Shown here piece after piece: positions 35,347 to 42,902 of a DNA stretch of 64,000 nucleotides. The notes under the pieces were generated by a model. It made no database searches and was not told the DNA's origin. It was given only the letters and a program-made list of their open reading frames with translations. Each line of letters begins with the position of its first letter. Position 1 is the stretch's first letter. Both the position numbers and the translations under genes were made by a program. This DNA is from Chloroflexota bacterium. Lineage in GTDB: Bacteria; Chloroflexota; Anaerolineae; Aggregatilineales; Phototrophicaceae. The stretch is from the NCBI GenBank assembly GCA_011525385.1, contig WTGF01000009.1:22680-86679 (forward strand). Direction: 5' to 3'.

Positions 35347-37515
35347 CTAGAATCCGTTCTGTTGAATCATCATATAGTGCAAGAAGTTGAACTGATCGTC
35401 GCCTGTGAGCAAACGAGGGCGCGCTCGATCGTCGATGACGCCTGGAAACAGCTCCACCGCTACCAGTTTACTGGCATAAACGTAAAGCGTGTCCAAAAAG
35501 AAGCGCTTATTTCCCCAAAAACTCTGATCAAAATACAGATTGCCCAGTCCAAAATGTATGAAGGCCGTTTCGCCGCGGCGGGTTCTGTAGAATTCAAAGG
35601 TCATCGGCTTGTGATCCGCGGTGCCGATGACAACATCAGCGCCCCACTCGGCAAATGCGCGGTAGTCTGCCCGCTGTTGCGCCGTCGGCGTATAAGACTC
35701 GAATTCCTGATAGTGAACTGTCAACAGGACCAGATCGTTTTGGGCTGCCAGCACGGGCAAGTTGTCTTCTAGCCAGGCGCGGTCACAAAACGCGGCCCCT
35801 GGCCGCAGGCCGCCGAGCGCGGTCGGATCTTCATTAACCAAGGCATAATAGGGACCAATCGCGTTGCAGGCCAGCCAGGCGATGGTATTGTCATTGTGAC
35901 GCAGAATCAGGGCTTTGCGCGCATCGTCTCGACTGCGGCCTCCGCCGACAATTTTCGTACCTGTCTCTTCAAATAGCATTAGCGTGTCTTCAAAGGCGTC
36001 GTAACCAAAGTCATTGATGTGATTGCCCGTCAGATCAACCACGTCGACATTCAAGATATCAAAGAGGCTGGCGTGTTCGACTTTCATGCACAGGCTGTTC
36101 GCGCCGCCCAACACCTCGTCGTTAAATTGTGGGCAGGTGTCGGCCAGGGGCGCTTCATTGGTCACATGGAAATAGTCCGACGCAGAGACGTAATCGCGGA
36201 TGCCGCTTGCGGCCGCCTCCAGGCCAATCGAATCAATCGCTGTTCTTGTCCCCCGCGCAATCGCGGTTGTGCCGGACAGAGTAACGCGCGTCAAACTGCC
36301 CGGATGATAGTTCGGCGCGCCACTATCGAATATCAACGGATAGTCGTCTATTTGATCGACGACGGGTTTTCCGTCCAGCCACAATGGGCGGAGGCGGGGA
36401 CGCAATTCATCAAATGGAAGCAAAGTGAAGTTGAGCTTGTCGCGCCAGAGTTGACGTTCCAGGTTGTCGTCTTCCACGATTCGCGTATCACGATGCAGTT
36501 CAATGCCATGTTCCCGTAACCGGACCGCTGCAGATTCGCTCAAGGTCAATCGCTGATCGAAACCGCCAGCCAGAATCGCATCCAATTGGTCTCGCCCAAT
36601 CGACGTCTGTAGCGCAGCGAAAGCAGCTGCGGGAATCCATAATTCCTTTTCAGTTTCTGTTGTACGCTCGGCTCCCGAATTGGACGGCGGCGACTCCGCA
36701 AATGCCGCGCTGTAAAAGGCCAGGTAATCGGGAATATTTCGCTCCCAGGAGGCTTCGTTGTGCCCAGCGCCGCTGTAAACAACATATTGATGATCGACGC
36801 CGTGATTCCTCAGGATCACATGCATCTGATCAACACCGTCCGCCGCGAAGTCTCTTGACCCGCGATCCAGCCACAGCCGCATATCGGCGCCAAGATCTTG
36901 CGACCGCGCCAACTCCAGCGGGTTGTATCGAGGCTCGACATGAACAGGGTCGAAAAACGAGCTATGCCCGCCGATCGCCACGAAGCGATCCGGGAAACGC
37001 AGCCCCACATGATATGCCCAGAATCCGCCACGGGAAATGCCGCCTATGGCTGTCCTGCCGTCGCCGCGATATCGCTGCTGCACATGATCCAATTGGTCAA
37101 TCAAAAGCGAATCGTAACCCACCCCGCCAAAGTAATTCTCGTTGGCAATAGCGTCGCCAAAGGGCAAGACAACGATCATAGGCGGTGAAGCGCCGGATTG
37201 TATCGCAGCTTCCAGCATTTTAATGAAACCCAGGCGCAGCCATTGCTTATCATCCGCATTGGAACCGTGCAGCAGAATTAGCAGAGGATATGTCTGCGTC
37301 GAAATCTCATAACAAGGCGGGAGATAGAGCGTGAAATATCGGGGTCGAACGGAGCCATTGGGGAGGTAGGTTTCACGTGTGAGACTTCCGGCTTCATTGC
37401 AGCTGGCGGCGCTGACTGTTACAGCCGCAAGCAATGTCGCGATCCCGACAACAGCCAGCGCCAACAATGCCATCGGTGGCGCAACAATTGAGGGCGATGA
37501 AATTGGCTTTCCCAT
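35347..37515 (-). CDS. Fusion of esterase D-like hydrolase and CapA-like metallophosphatase
   Basis: A 722-residue exported or membrane-anchored two-domain protein. After a hydrophobic N-terminal segment (about 13-36) comes an alpha/beta hydrolase of the esterase D/tributyrin esterase type: LLILLHGSNADDKQW, nucleophile Ser161 in GGISRGGFW and His252 in GAGHNEASW. A middle domain (about 290-410) with FTLLPFDELRPRLRPLWLDG resembles regions preceding CapA in similar proteins. The C-terminal domain (about 415-700) has VDLTGNHINDFG, GGGRSRDDARK and ADVVIGTADHKPM, the CapA/PGA_cap pattern associated with poly-gamma-glutamate or capsule synthesis. The fusion suggests envelope polymer or ester processing. 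Confidence 0.82.
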   Translation of the reverse strand: MGKPISSPSIVAPPMALLALAVVGIATLLAAVTVSAASCNEAGSLTRETYLPNGSVRPRYFTLYLPPCYEISTQTYPLLILLHGSNADDKQWLRLGFIKMLEAAIQSGASPPMIVVLPFGDAIANENYFGGVGYDSLLIDQLDHVQQRYRGDGRTAIGGISRGGFWAYHVGLRFPDRFVAIGGHSSFFDPVHVEPRYNPLELARSQDLGADMRLWLDRGSRDFAADGVDQMHVILRNHGVDHQYVVYSGAGHNEASWERNIPDYLAFYSAAFAESPPSNSGAERTTETEKELWIPAAAFAALQTSIGRDQLDAILAGGFDQRLTLSESAAVRLREHGIELHRDTRIVEDDNLERQLWRDKLNFTLLPFDELRPRLRPLWLDGKPVVDQIDDYPLIFDSGAPNYHPGSLTRVTLSGTTAIARGTRTAIDSIGLEAAASGIRDYVSASDYFHVTNEAPLADTCPQFNDEVLGGANSLCMKVEHASLFDILNVDVVDLTGNHINDFGYDAFEDTLMLFEETGTKIVGGGRSRDDARKALILRHNDNTIAWLACNAIGPYYALVNEDPTALGGLRPGAAFCDRAWLEDNLPVLAAQNDLVLLTVHYQEFESYTPTAQQRADYRAFAEWGADVVIGTADHKPMTFEFYRTRRGETAFIHFGLGNLYFDQSFWGNKRFFLDTLYVYASKLVAVELFPGVIDDRARPRLLTGDDQFNFLHYMMIQQNGF

Positions 37516-37541
37516 GGGAGCAACGGCAAAAGCGGCGGATG

Positions 37542-38420
37542 CTATTCTGGATCGGAGAGATCGCCCAGCCGATAACCAATCCCGCGTACATTAACAACAA
37601 GCTTCTCGTAATCGCCAAGCGTCTTCAACTTGCGCCGCAAATTGCTGACATGAGGACGAATGACCTCACGGGCTTCGGGCTCATCAGTGCTATAGCCTCG
37701 GACTTCCCGTACAAGCTCTTGGCATGGCACAACGCGGCTGCGATGCGCCGCCAAATACAGCAACAGGTCGAATTCCGTAGGGGTCAAATTAATGGACTGG
37801 TCCCCAATGCCGATCTGATAGCGGCCCGGGGCAACCGAAAGCCCAGCCAATGCCATCATAGTATCAGTAGGCGCCGTGCGATCACGAGCTTCAGGCGCAA
37901 GCGGTTCCAGGCTCGCATCGTCAGGCGAAACCGCTGCCAAGGCTTCTTCCCGCACCAACTCCCCCACGTTCCGCTCAATTGCATCCAGCATTCGCCGACG
38001 CCGCATCAAGTTTCGCGCTCGTTCAATGCCGCGGTCCACGCTCGCTCTGATTTCTTGGCTGGAACAGGGTTTGATCAGATAATCGTGCGCGCCGGAGCGC
38101 AGCGCTTGCACTGCTGATTCGACGCTGGCGTTTTCTGTCATCAAGACCATCATTGCGTCCGGCGACCGCGCCTTGATGCGCTGCAAGAGCTCTATCCCGT
38201 CGATATCGGGCAGATCAATCTCGCTTAAGACCAGGTCAAAATGCTGGCTATTAAAGAGATCCAAAGCCTCGTCGCCGAAGGACGCTTCGACAATGATGTA
38301 GCCGACCCGTTGCAGAGATTTGCTCACGGTGTAGCGATTGACGCCGTCGTGATCAACCAGCAAGACTTGCATTAACCGACTCACCACTTCTTCAGCAACA
38401 CGTGTGGACTTCGCATCCAT
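37542..38420 (-). CDS. OmpR-type response regulator with Glu at the phosphorylation site
   Basis: A 292-residue two-domain regulator. The receiver (about 17-135) keeps the acidic residues in LLVDHDGVNR, Thr95 (VLMTENAS) and Lys117 (DYLIKP), but the phospho-acceptor position reads LSEIDLPDIDG: Glu67 stands where Asp is expected, aligned by the following x-[ML]-P. A linker of about 60 residues leads to a winged-helix DNA-binding domain (about 204-288; INLTPTEFDLLLYLA, IRPHVSNLRRKL, VRGIGYRL). Glu can mimic phospho-Asp, so this may be constitutively active or phosphorylation-independent. TATAAT six bases upstream of the ATG suggests a leaderless mRNA. Confidence 0.9.
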   Translation of the reverse strand: MDAKSTRVAEEVVSRLMQVLLVDHDGVNRYTVSKSLQRVGYIIVEASFGDEALDLFNSQHFDLVLSEIDLPDIDGIELLQRIKARSPDAMMVLMTENASVESAVQALRSGAHDYLIKPCSSQEIRASVDRGIERARNLMRRRRMLDAIERNVGELVREEALAAVSPDDASLEPLAPEARDRTAPTDTMMALAGLSVAPGRYQIGIGDQSINLTPTEFDLLLYLAAHRSRVVPCQELVREVRGYSTDEPEAREVIRPHVSNLRRKLKTLGDYEKLVVNVRGIGYRLGDLSDPE

Positions 38421-38426
38421 ATATCA

Positions 38427-38432
38427 ATTATA
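38427..38432 (-). promoter_or_regulatory. -10 box placing transcription start at the regulator ATG
   Basis: On the minus strand TATAAT is followed by TGATAT and then the ATG, so the +1 would be the A of the start codon. No ribosome-binding site precedes the ATG. No clear -35 is visible. Confidence 0.45.
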
Positions 38433-38488
38433 GCGTAAGGCCAGATTTTGCGGTATTCAAGCCACTGGCATTCGCTGTCAACAGCCGG

Positions 38489-39889
38489 CTAATCAAGCAC
38501 CAGCGTACAGAATCGGCCGGAATCATTCTTCTCTTTCGAGCTGTGCGCAAGGTGCCAGGTGTCGCCGACACAGATGGCAATTACGTCGCCATCGAGACTG
38601 ACCAAGGGGATTTGATCGCGAATCTGCCATGGGATCTTGCGGTCTATCATCCAATCCTTTATTTTTCGCGATCTTCCAGCCATGCCTTTTGGCCGAAAGC
38701 GCTCGCCCTCGCGCCGCGTGCGCAAATGCACTTCGGCGCCAACAGGCACATGAAGGGCTATGGAGCGACCCGTCGTCCGCTCTCCTTCAAAGAATTCAAT
38801 TCGCAAGCGTCCTAGGATGATTGTATCGGGACCTCGCAAAGGTATTTCCGTCCCGGGCGCGATCAATCGGTAGTGGCCAAAGCGCAGTTCGGCATCGTGG
38901 CGCTCAATGTGGAGGCTGTCGTAGCTGACGCGAAGCTGGATACCCCCACCCAAATCACGGGTTTTGCCAGCTTGTGCGCCTTTGATCCAGTCGCTGATCT
39001 CCAGCGTGGCGTCAGAGTTCAATTCAATGTTGCGATCGTGCAAGCAGCGAAAGGCTTCACGAAGCAAACGACGGCGCATCGCAACATGACAGGACCGATA
39101 GTCGGACCGGGAAATGCGCCAGGTACCTTCTTGTTGTTCGACTAACGGCAGTACATCGCTCTTGAAGCGAGATTCCATGTAATCGTGGTCCGCCCCTGCC
39201 GCAGCGGCCAGCCGCTCAAAGGACTTTGGAAGATGAGTATGCCGGTCAAGCAGTGGACGAAGGATTTGATGACGAATAAAATTGCGCAAATGCCCGGTGT
39301 CGTCGTTGCTGCTGTCGTGACGGTATTCCAGGCAGTTTTCGACGCAATAAGCCTCAATCTCGTCCCGCGTGACATTCAGCAACGGCCGAACTAGTGTCAT
39401 CTCCTCGTGGTACGGCATAGGCGATGACATCCGCATGCCGCGTAATCCCTTGATCCCAGAGCCGCGAACCATGTGCATCAGAATCGTCTCTATTTGATCA
39501 AGCGCGTGATGACCTGCGGCTACGCAGGCGGCATCGTGCCGCATGGCAAGTTTTGCCAAGAAATCATAGCGTACTCGCCTGGCCGCTTCTTCAAGGCCGA
39601 TGCCCTCCCGCTTGGCAAAGGCCGGGGCATCGGCGCTGCCTGCCGTGAAGGGCAATTCCCAGCGAGTCGCTATTTCACGGACATGCTGAACATCTCGGGC
39701 TGCGGCTTCTCCGCGAATACCATGGTCCATAGATGCGACATGAATCCGGAAGCCCATACCTTGGCTAAGCCTGGACAAAACATGTAGTAGCGAGACGGAA
39801 TCGGCGCCACCGGAGACGGAGACAACTACGGTCTGCCTCGGGGCGATCAAGTTATGTTCTTTTACGTTTCTGGCGACAAGGGAAAGCAT
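38489..39889 (-). CDS. tilS: tRNA(Ile)-lysidine synthase
   Basis: Adds lysine to C34 of tRNA-Ile(CAU) so that it reads AUA. The PP-loop SGGADSVSLLH is at the N-terminus, with MDHGIRGEAAARD, GHHALDQIETILMHMVRGSG and the R-rich LRNFIRHQILRPLL motif; the C-terminal domain includes FRPKGMAGRSRKIKDWMIDRKIP typical of TilS_C. ATG at 39889 (466 residues) begins close to the conserved region; an in-frame ATG at 39928 is possible. A perfect 15-base palindrome sits just upstream of the start. Confidence 0.93.
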   Translation of the reverse strand: MLSLVARNVKEHNLIAPRQTVVVSVSGGADSVSLLHVLSRLSQGMGFRIHVASMDHGIRGEAAARDVQHVREIATRWELPFTAGSADAPAFAKREGIGLEEAARRVRYDFLAKLAMRHDAACVAAGHHALDQIETILMHMVRGSGIKGLRGMRMSSPMPYHEEMTLVRPLLNVTRDEIEAYCVENCLEYRHDSSNDDTGHLRNFIRHQILRPLLDRHTHLPKSFERLAAAAGADHDYMESRFKSDVLPLVEQQEGTWRISRSDYRSCHVAMRRRLLREAFRCLHDRNIELNSDATLEISDWIKGAQAGKTRDLGGGIQLRVSYDSLHIERHDAELRFGHYRLIAPGTEIPLRGPDTIILGRLRIEFFEGERTTGRSIALHVPVGAEVHLRTRREGERFRPKGMAGRSRKIKDWMIDRKIPWQIRDQIPLVSLDGDVIAICVGDTWHLAHSSKEKNDSGRFCTLVLD

Positions 39890-39893
39890 GACC

Positions 39894-39908
39894 TTGGAAC
39901 CGTTCCAA
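39894..39908. promoter_or_regulatory. Palindromic operator-like site upstream of tilS
   Basis: TTGGAACCGTTCCAA is a perfect inverted repeat with 7-base arms and one central base, five bases before the tilS start codon and in the tilS-mreB divergent region. Its size and symmetry fit a dimeric regulator site, but no regulator is known. Confidence 0.4.
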
Positions 39909-40050
39909 CAAGACACTCGTAATATCATAACTGATAGCGATCATCTTGGGAAAGATAGCCAATTCAATGATATATTGTGACTTATGTCTAAAGACAACTC
40001 TTAAGTAAGAATTTCGTTTGTGACGATTGGTATTCCTTAATGTTAATCTG

Positions 40051-40059
40051 TGATATAAT
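40051..40059 (+). promoter_or_regulatory. Extended -10 promoter of the mreB cluster
   Basis: TGATATAAT is a perfect extended -10 about 33 bases before the mreB GTG, in an AT-rich segment. The -35 position is weak, as expected with an extended -10. Confidence 0.6.
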
Positions 40060-40092
40060 TCGGCGCGTCTGCTTTCCTTTGGGGAGTCTTTT

Positions 40093-41154
40093 GTGTTAAG
40101 TCCTCTGGATTTCCTGTTCGGGCTTTTTTCGCTTGATATTGGCATTGACCTGGGAACCGCGTACACACTCGTATATGTGCGCGGCAAAGGCATCGTTATC
40201 AACGAGCCGTCCTTCGTCGCTATCGACCGAAAAACACGTGTTCCAATCGAAGTAGGGGCCCGCGCCAAGGAAATGTGGAGCAAGAATCCCAAAGATATTT
40301 TGATCATCCGACCCTTGCGAGACGGTGTAATCAGCGAATATGAAATCACCGCGAGGATGCTGGACTATCTCATCCGCAAGGCGCACGAACAAAGTTGGGT
40401 ACCGGTGCCGCGGCCACGCGTCGTTGTTGGCATACCAAGCGGCGTCACGGAGGTCGAAAAGAGGGCCGTCATAGAGGCGACGCTTGACGCCGGCGCGCGC
40501 GAGGCGCATCTGATTGAAGAACCCGTCGCAGCAGCGATCGGCGCCGACTTGCCCGTACTCGAAACCCGCGGAAGCATGGTGGTGGATATCGGCGGCGGCA
40601 CCACGGAAGTAGCTTTGTTTTCACTAGGCGGGATCGTAATCAGCCGTTCGATTCGCGTCGCAGGCGACGAAATGGACGAAGACATCGTGCGACACCTGCG
40701 GAACAAACACAATCTGCTAATCGGCGAGCCGACTGCCGAAAAGGCGAAAATTGATATCGGCAGCGCTTACCCCTTACCGCAGGAGCGCACCTATATCGTC
40801 AAGGGGAGGAATCTGACCACCGGGCTCCCCGACGCGGTTGAGGTCAGTTCAATCGAGATCCGCGAGGCAATCGGCGGGTCAGTCAACATAATCATCGACA
40901 CGGTAAAAGATGCGCTGGACGATACCCCACCTGAATTGGTCGCGGATTTGATGGAGAGCGGTATTACCATTGCCGGCGGCGGTGGTCAATTACGCGGATT
41001 GGGCGATCGGCTGCGCGAAGAAGTCAATATCCGGTCCTGGCTCGCCAATGACGCCATGACCTGCGTCGCACGCGGCGCCGGGCGTGTTCTGGAAGATTAT
41101 ACCAACCTGCGACGGCTGCTGACCGGACCGGAACGCGGCAGTACACGGCACTAA
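40093..41154 (+). CDS. mreB: Rod shape-determining protein MreB
   Basis: Actin-like filament protein that guides lateral wall synthesis. Phosphate 1 motif GIDLGTAYTLVYV, EPSFVAI, the connector EEPVAAAIGADLPV, phosphate 2 motif VDIGGGTTEVALFS and the adenosine motif ITIAGGGGQLRGL are all present; an amphipathic N-terminal stretch LDFLFGLFSLD fits membrane binding. GTG at 40093 is preceded by GGGGAG. At 353 residues it is normal length. It opens the cell-shape cluster, but a 308-base repeat-containing gap and a second -10 box separate it from mreC. Confidence 0.97.
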   Translation: MLSPLDFLFGLFSLDIGIDLGTAYTLVYVRGKGIVINEPSFVAIDRKTRVPIEVGARAKEMWSKNPKDILIIRPLRDGVISEYEITARMLDYLIRKAHEQSWVPVPRPRVVVGIPSGVTEVEKRAVIEATLDAGAREAHLIEEPVAAAIGADLPVLETRGSMVVDIGGGTTEVALFSLGGIVISRSIRVAGDEMDEDIVRHLRNKHNLLIGEPTAEKAKIDIGSAYPLPQERTYIVKGRNLTTGLPDAVEVSSIEIREAIGGSVNIIIDTVKDALDDTPPELVADLMESGITIAGGGGQLRGLGDRLREEVNIRSWLANDAMTCVARGAGRVLEDYTNLRRLLTGPERGSTRH

Positions 41155-41228
41155 TCCGCGAGTTCGTATCCCTCGGGAAACTTCTTAGGAAACCACCTTG
41201 CTCTATGCAAGGAGAAAGCTCGTTACTC

Positions 41229-41323
41229 TTTTTTAATAAACCGCGATCTGCGGTAGCCGAGCAGGTTTATTATTTTGTGTGAGCGCGGTAGCCCAAATTC
41301 GCCTGTTACGCGCCGAGCGGCTC
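41229..41323 (+). repeat. Dispersed structured intergenic repeat, copy B
   Basis: Full-length copy. TAATAAACC (41233-41241) pairs with GGTTTATTA, closing the 5' half; the 3' half carries GAGCGCGGTAGCCC, CAAATTCGCC and GTTACGCGC and ends in CGCCGAGCGGCT. It differs from copy D by only two or three bases over about 88, in opposite orientation and 8.5 kb apart. Confidence 0.88.
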
Positions 41324-41336
41324 TTTTAGCAAAGCC

Positions 41337-41422
41337 CTTGCTCATGCAAGGAGAAGGCTTGTTGTTATGTGTGAGCGCGACACGCTTGGGACCTTTTCGC
41401 CGGTTACGCGCCGAACGACTGT
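41337..41422 (+). repeat. Dispersed structured intergenic repeat, copy C (short form)
   Basis: Begins with the hairpin CCTTGC-TCAT-GCAAGG and GAGAAGGCTTG, then TGTGAGCGCGACA, GACCTTTTCGCC and GGTTACGCGCCGAACGACT. The 3' half matches copies B and D, while the 5' half matches copy F instead. Confidence 0.7.
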
Positions 41423-41427
41423 GATAA

Positions 41428-41433
41428 TATAAT
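41428..41433 (+). promoter_or_regulatory. Putative -10 box for mreC
   Basis: TATAAT six bases after the end of repeat copy C and about 30 bases before the mreC start. It suggests mreC and the genes after it can be transcribed independently of mreB. No clear -35. Confidence 0.45.
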
Positions 41434-41462
41434 ATCTGATTGCTTTGTGTGAGGGCTCTGGC

Positions 41463-42305
41463 TTGCGACTGAATGGGCGTCCCAACCGTTTTGCCTTGCT
41501 CATGATGATGCTGGGCCTCTGTGGCCTGCTCGTCGTTTTGGCGATTGCTGGCGTATTGAGCCCGGTCGAAGCTGTGGTTGCCGCGCCGCTTAACAGCTTG
41601 TCCGGCGCGTTCAACCGTTTGTCCGTGTCCTTCAACCAAGCGGTTGATGAATTGAACAATTTGGGACAATTGCGCGAACGCATTGCCGAGCTTGAAGAGC
41701 AGCTCGCCCGCGGTCAAATCGAACTCCTTCAATTGCGAGAAGCGGCCAGCGACTACGACCGTCTTGTCAGCTTGCTATCCTACACAACAACGCTAGAGAA
41801 TCAGGAATTCCTCACCGCCGATGTAATCGCTGTCGACCAGACCGGTATCGTGCGGAACGTCATTATCAACCGAGGCACGCGCGACGGCGTCGCAGTCGGG
41901 ATGCCAGTAACTACCGACCTGGGTTTGGTGGGTCGAATCAGCGGTGTCAGCGCCAATGCGTCGCAAGTTCAATTGATCACCGACGAAAACAGCGCTGTCA
42001 GTTCCCGATTGCAAGAGACGCGCGCGGACGGCAGCATCGTCGGTCAGGCCTCCGGTGTCTTGCGCCTCACGTTCGTCGATCTCGACGAAGAGATCCGGCA
42101 AGGCGATTTGGTGATCACATCCGGCTTGGGAGGCAACTTCCCGCCCGATATCGTTGTAGGCCAGGTAACAAGCGTGCGCCAATTTGAATTCGAATTATTC
42201 CAGGAAGCGCAAGTCCGCAGCTTGATCGATTTTCAAACGCTGGAGTTGGTGCTGGTCATTACCAGCTTTCAGCCGATTGATCTGTCCGTATTCGACCAGC
42301 AGTAA
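41463..42305 (+). CDS. mreC: Rod shape-determining protein MreC
   Basis: Periplasmic scaffold linking MreB to wall synthases. A short cytosolic start is followed by one membrane helix (LLMMMLGLCGLLVVLAIAGV), a coiled coil (about 50-100, with LGQLRERIAELEEQLARGQ) and the MreC beta-barrel domain with RNVIINRGTRDGVAVGMPV, LVGRISGVSANASQVQLITDENS and GDLVITSGLGGNFPPDIVVGQV. TTG at 41463 is chosen because GAGG lies eight bases upstream; TTG at 41445 is the alternative. Length 280 residues is typical. Confidence 0.93.
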   Translation: MRLNGRPNRFALLMMMLGLCGLLVVLAIAGVLSPVEAVVAAPLNSLSGAFNRLSVSFNQAVDELNNLGQLRERIAELEEQLARGQIELLQLREAASDYDRLVSLLSYTTTLENQEFLTADVIAVDQTGIVRNVIINRGTRDGVAVGMPVTTDLGLVGRISGVSANASQVQLITDENSAVSSRLQETRADGSIVGQASGVLRLTFVDLDEEIRQGDLVITSGLGGNFPPDIVVGQVTSVRQFEFELFQEAQVRSLIDFQTLELVLVITSFQPIDLSVFDQQ

Positions 42306-42317
42306 GAAGAAAATGAC

Positions 42318-42902
42318 ATGGGTCGTTACCTCAGTATACCGATATTAGTATTGGCGACGGCGCTTTCCGCAAGCATTCTGCCACAACTGGTCGACTTCGG
42401 CGTCGGCTTGTTGGGAAATGTCACGCCAATACTGAACAATACTCGCGGGCAGTTTAGCCTGGTGATGCTCCTGGTGCTGACATGGTCAATCCGATCGAAT
42501 CTACTTAGCGGGTTCGTCTGGGCTCTTGTAGGCGGAATCCTCCTCGACCTTTATTCAGCAATACCAATTGGGACTTCTTCAGCAGCGCTAATGATAATCG
42601 TATATGCGGCCAATGGCGCGGCGCAACAGTTGTATCGAATGCGCATCGTCACACTGCTGGCGATGACTCTGTTAGCAACGCTTTTCTTGCAAGCGTATAC
42701 TTATTGTGTGCTTCTGTTGTTGGGGCTGTCATATGACATTGTGATGGTGATCCGGCTTGTTTTCATTCCCACGATCATCTACAACCTGGTCGGAGCGCTG
42801 CCCACATATGCAATTGTCCGGCTGATTCAACGACGTCTTCGCGTTAATGCCCCGAGTTCATCGACGAATCTGTCGCTCGAGGCGGATGCCGGGGCGTCCT
42901 GA
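42318..42902 (+). CDS. mreD: Rod shape-determining protein MreD
   Basis: A 194-residue integral membrane protein with about five or six helices and the MreD-style SGFVWALVGGILLDLYSAIPIG motif (acidic residue inside a helix). It partners MreC in the elongation complex. Start ATG 42318, 12 bases after mreC; the stop TGA overlaps the ATG of the PBP2 gene by one base (TGATG), so translation is coupled. Confidence 0.9.
   Translation: MGRYLSIPILVLATALSASILPQLVDFGVGLLGNVTPILNNTRGQFSLVMLLVLTWSIRSNLLSGFVWALVGGILLDLYSAIPIGTSSAALMIIVYAANGAAQQLYRMRIVTLLAMTLLATLFLQAYTYCVLLLLGLSYDIVMVIRLVFIPTIIYNLVGALPTYAIVRLIQRRLRVNAPSSSTNLSLEADAGAS

Larger units (their letters stand above)
41155..41462. other. mreB-mreC gap with two repeat copies and hairpins
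   Basis: No gene. It holds two short hairpins (CCTTGC/GCAAGG at about 41198-41214 and 41337-41352), the full repeat copy B, the short copy C and a TATAAT at 41428-41433 just after copy C. The two hairpin-plus-GAGAA segments are near duplicates of each other, so part of this gap arose by local duplication. Confidence 0.7.

Noticed and set aside
37434..38117. 227-residue plus-strand frame over the response regulator
   Set aside because: Antisense to the winged-helix and linker; low-complexity basic product.
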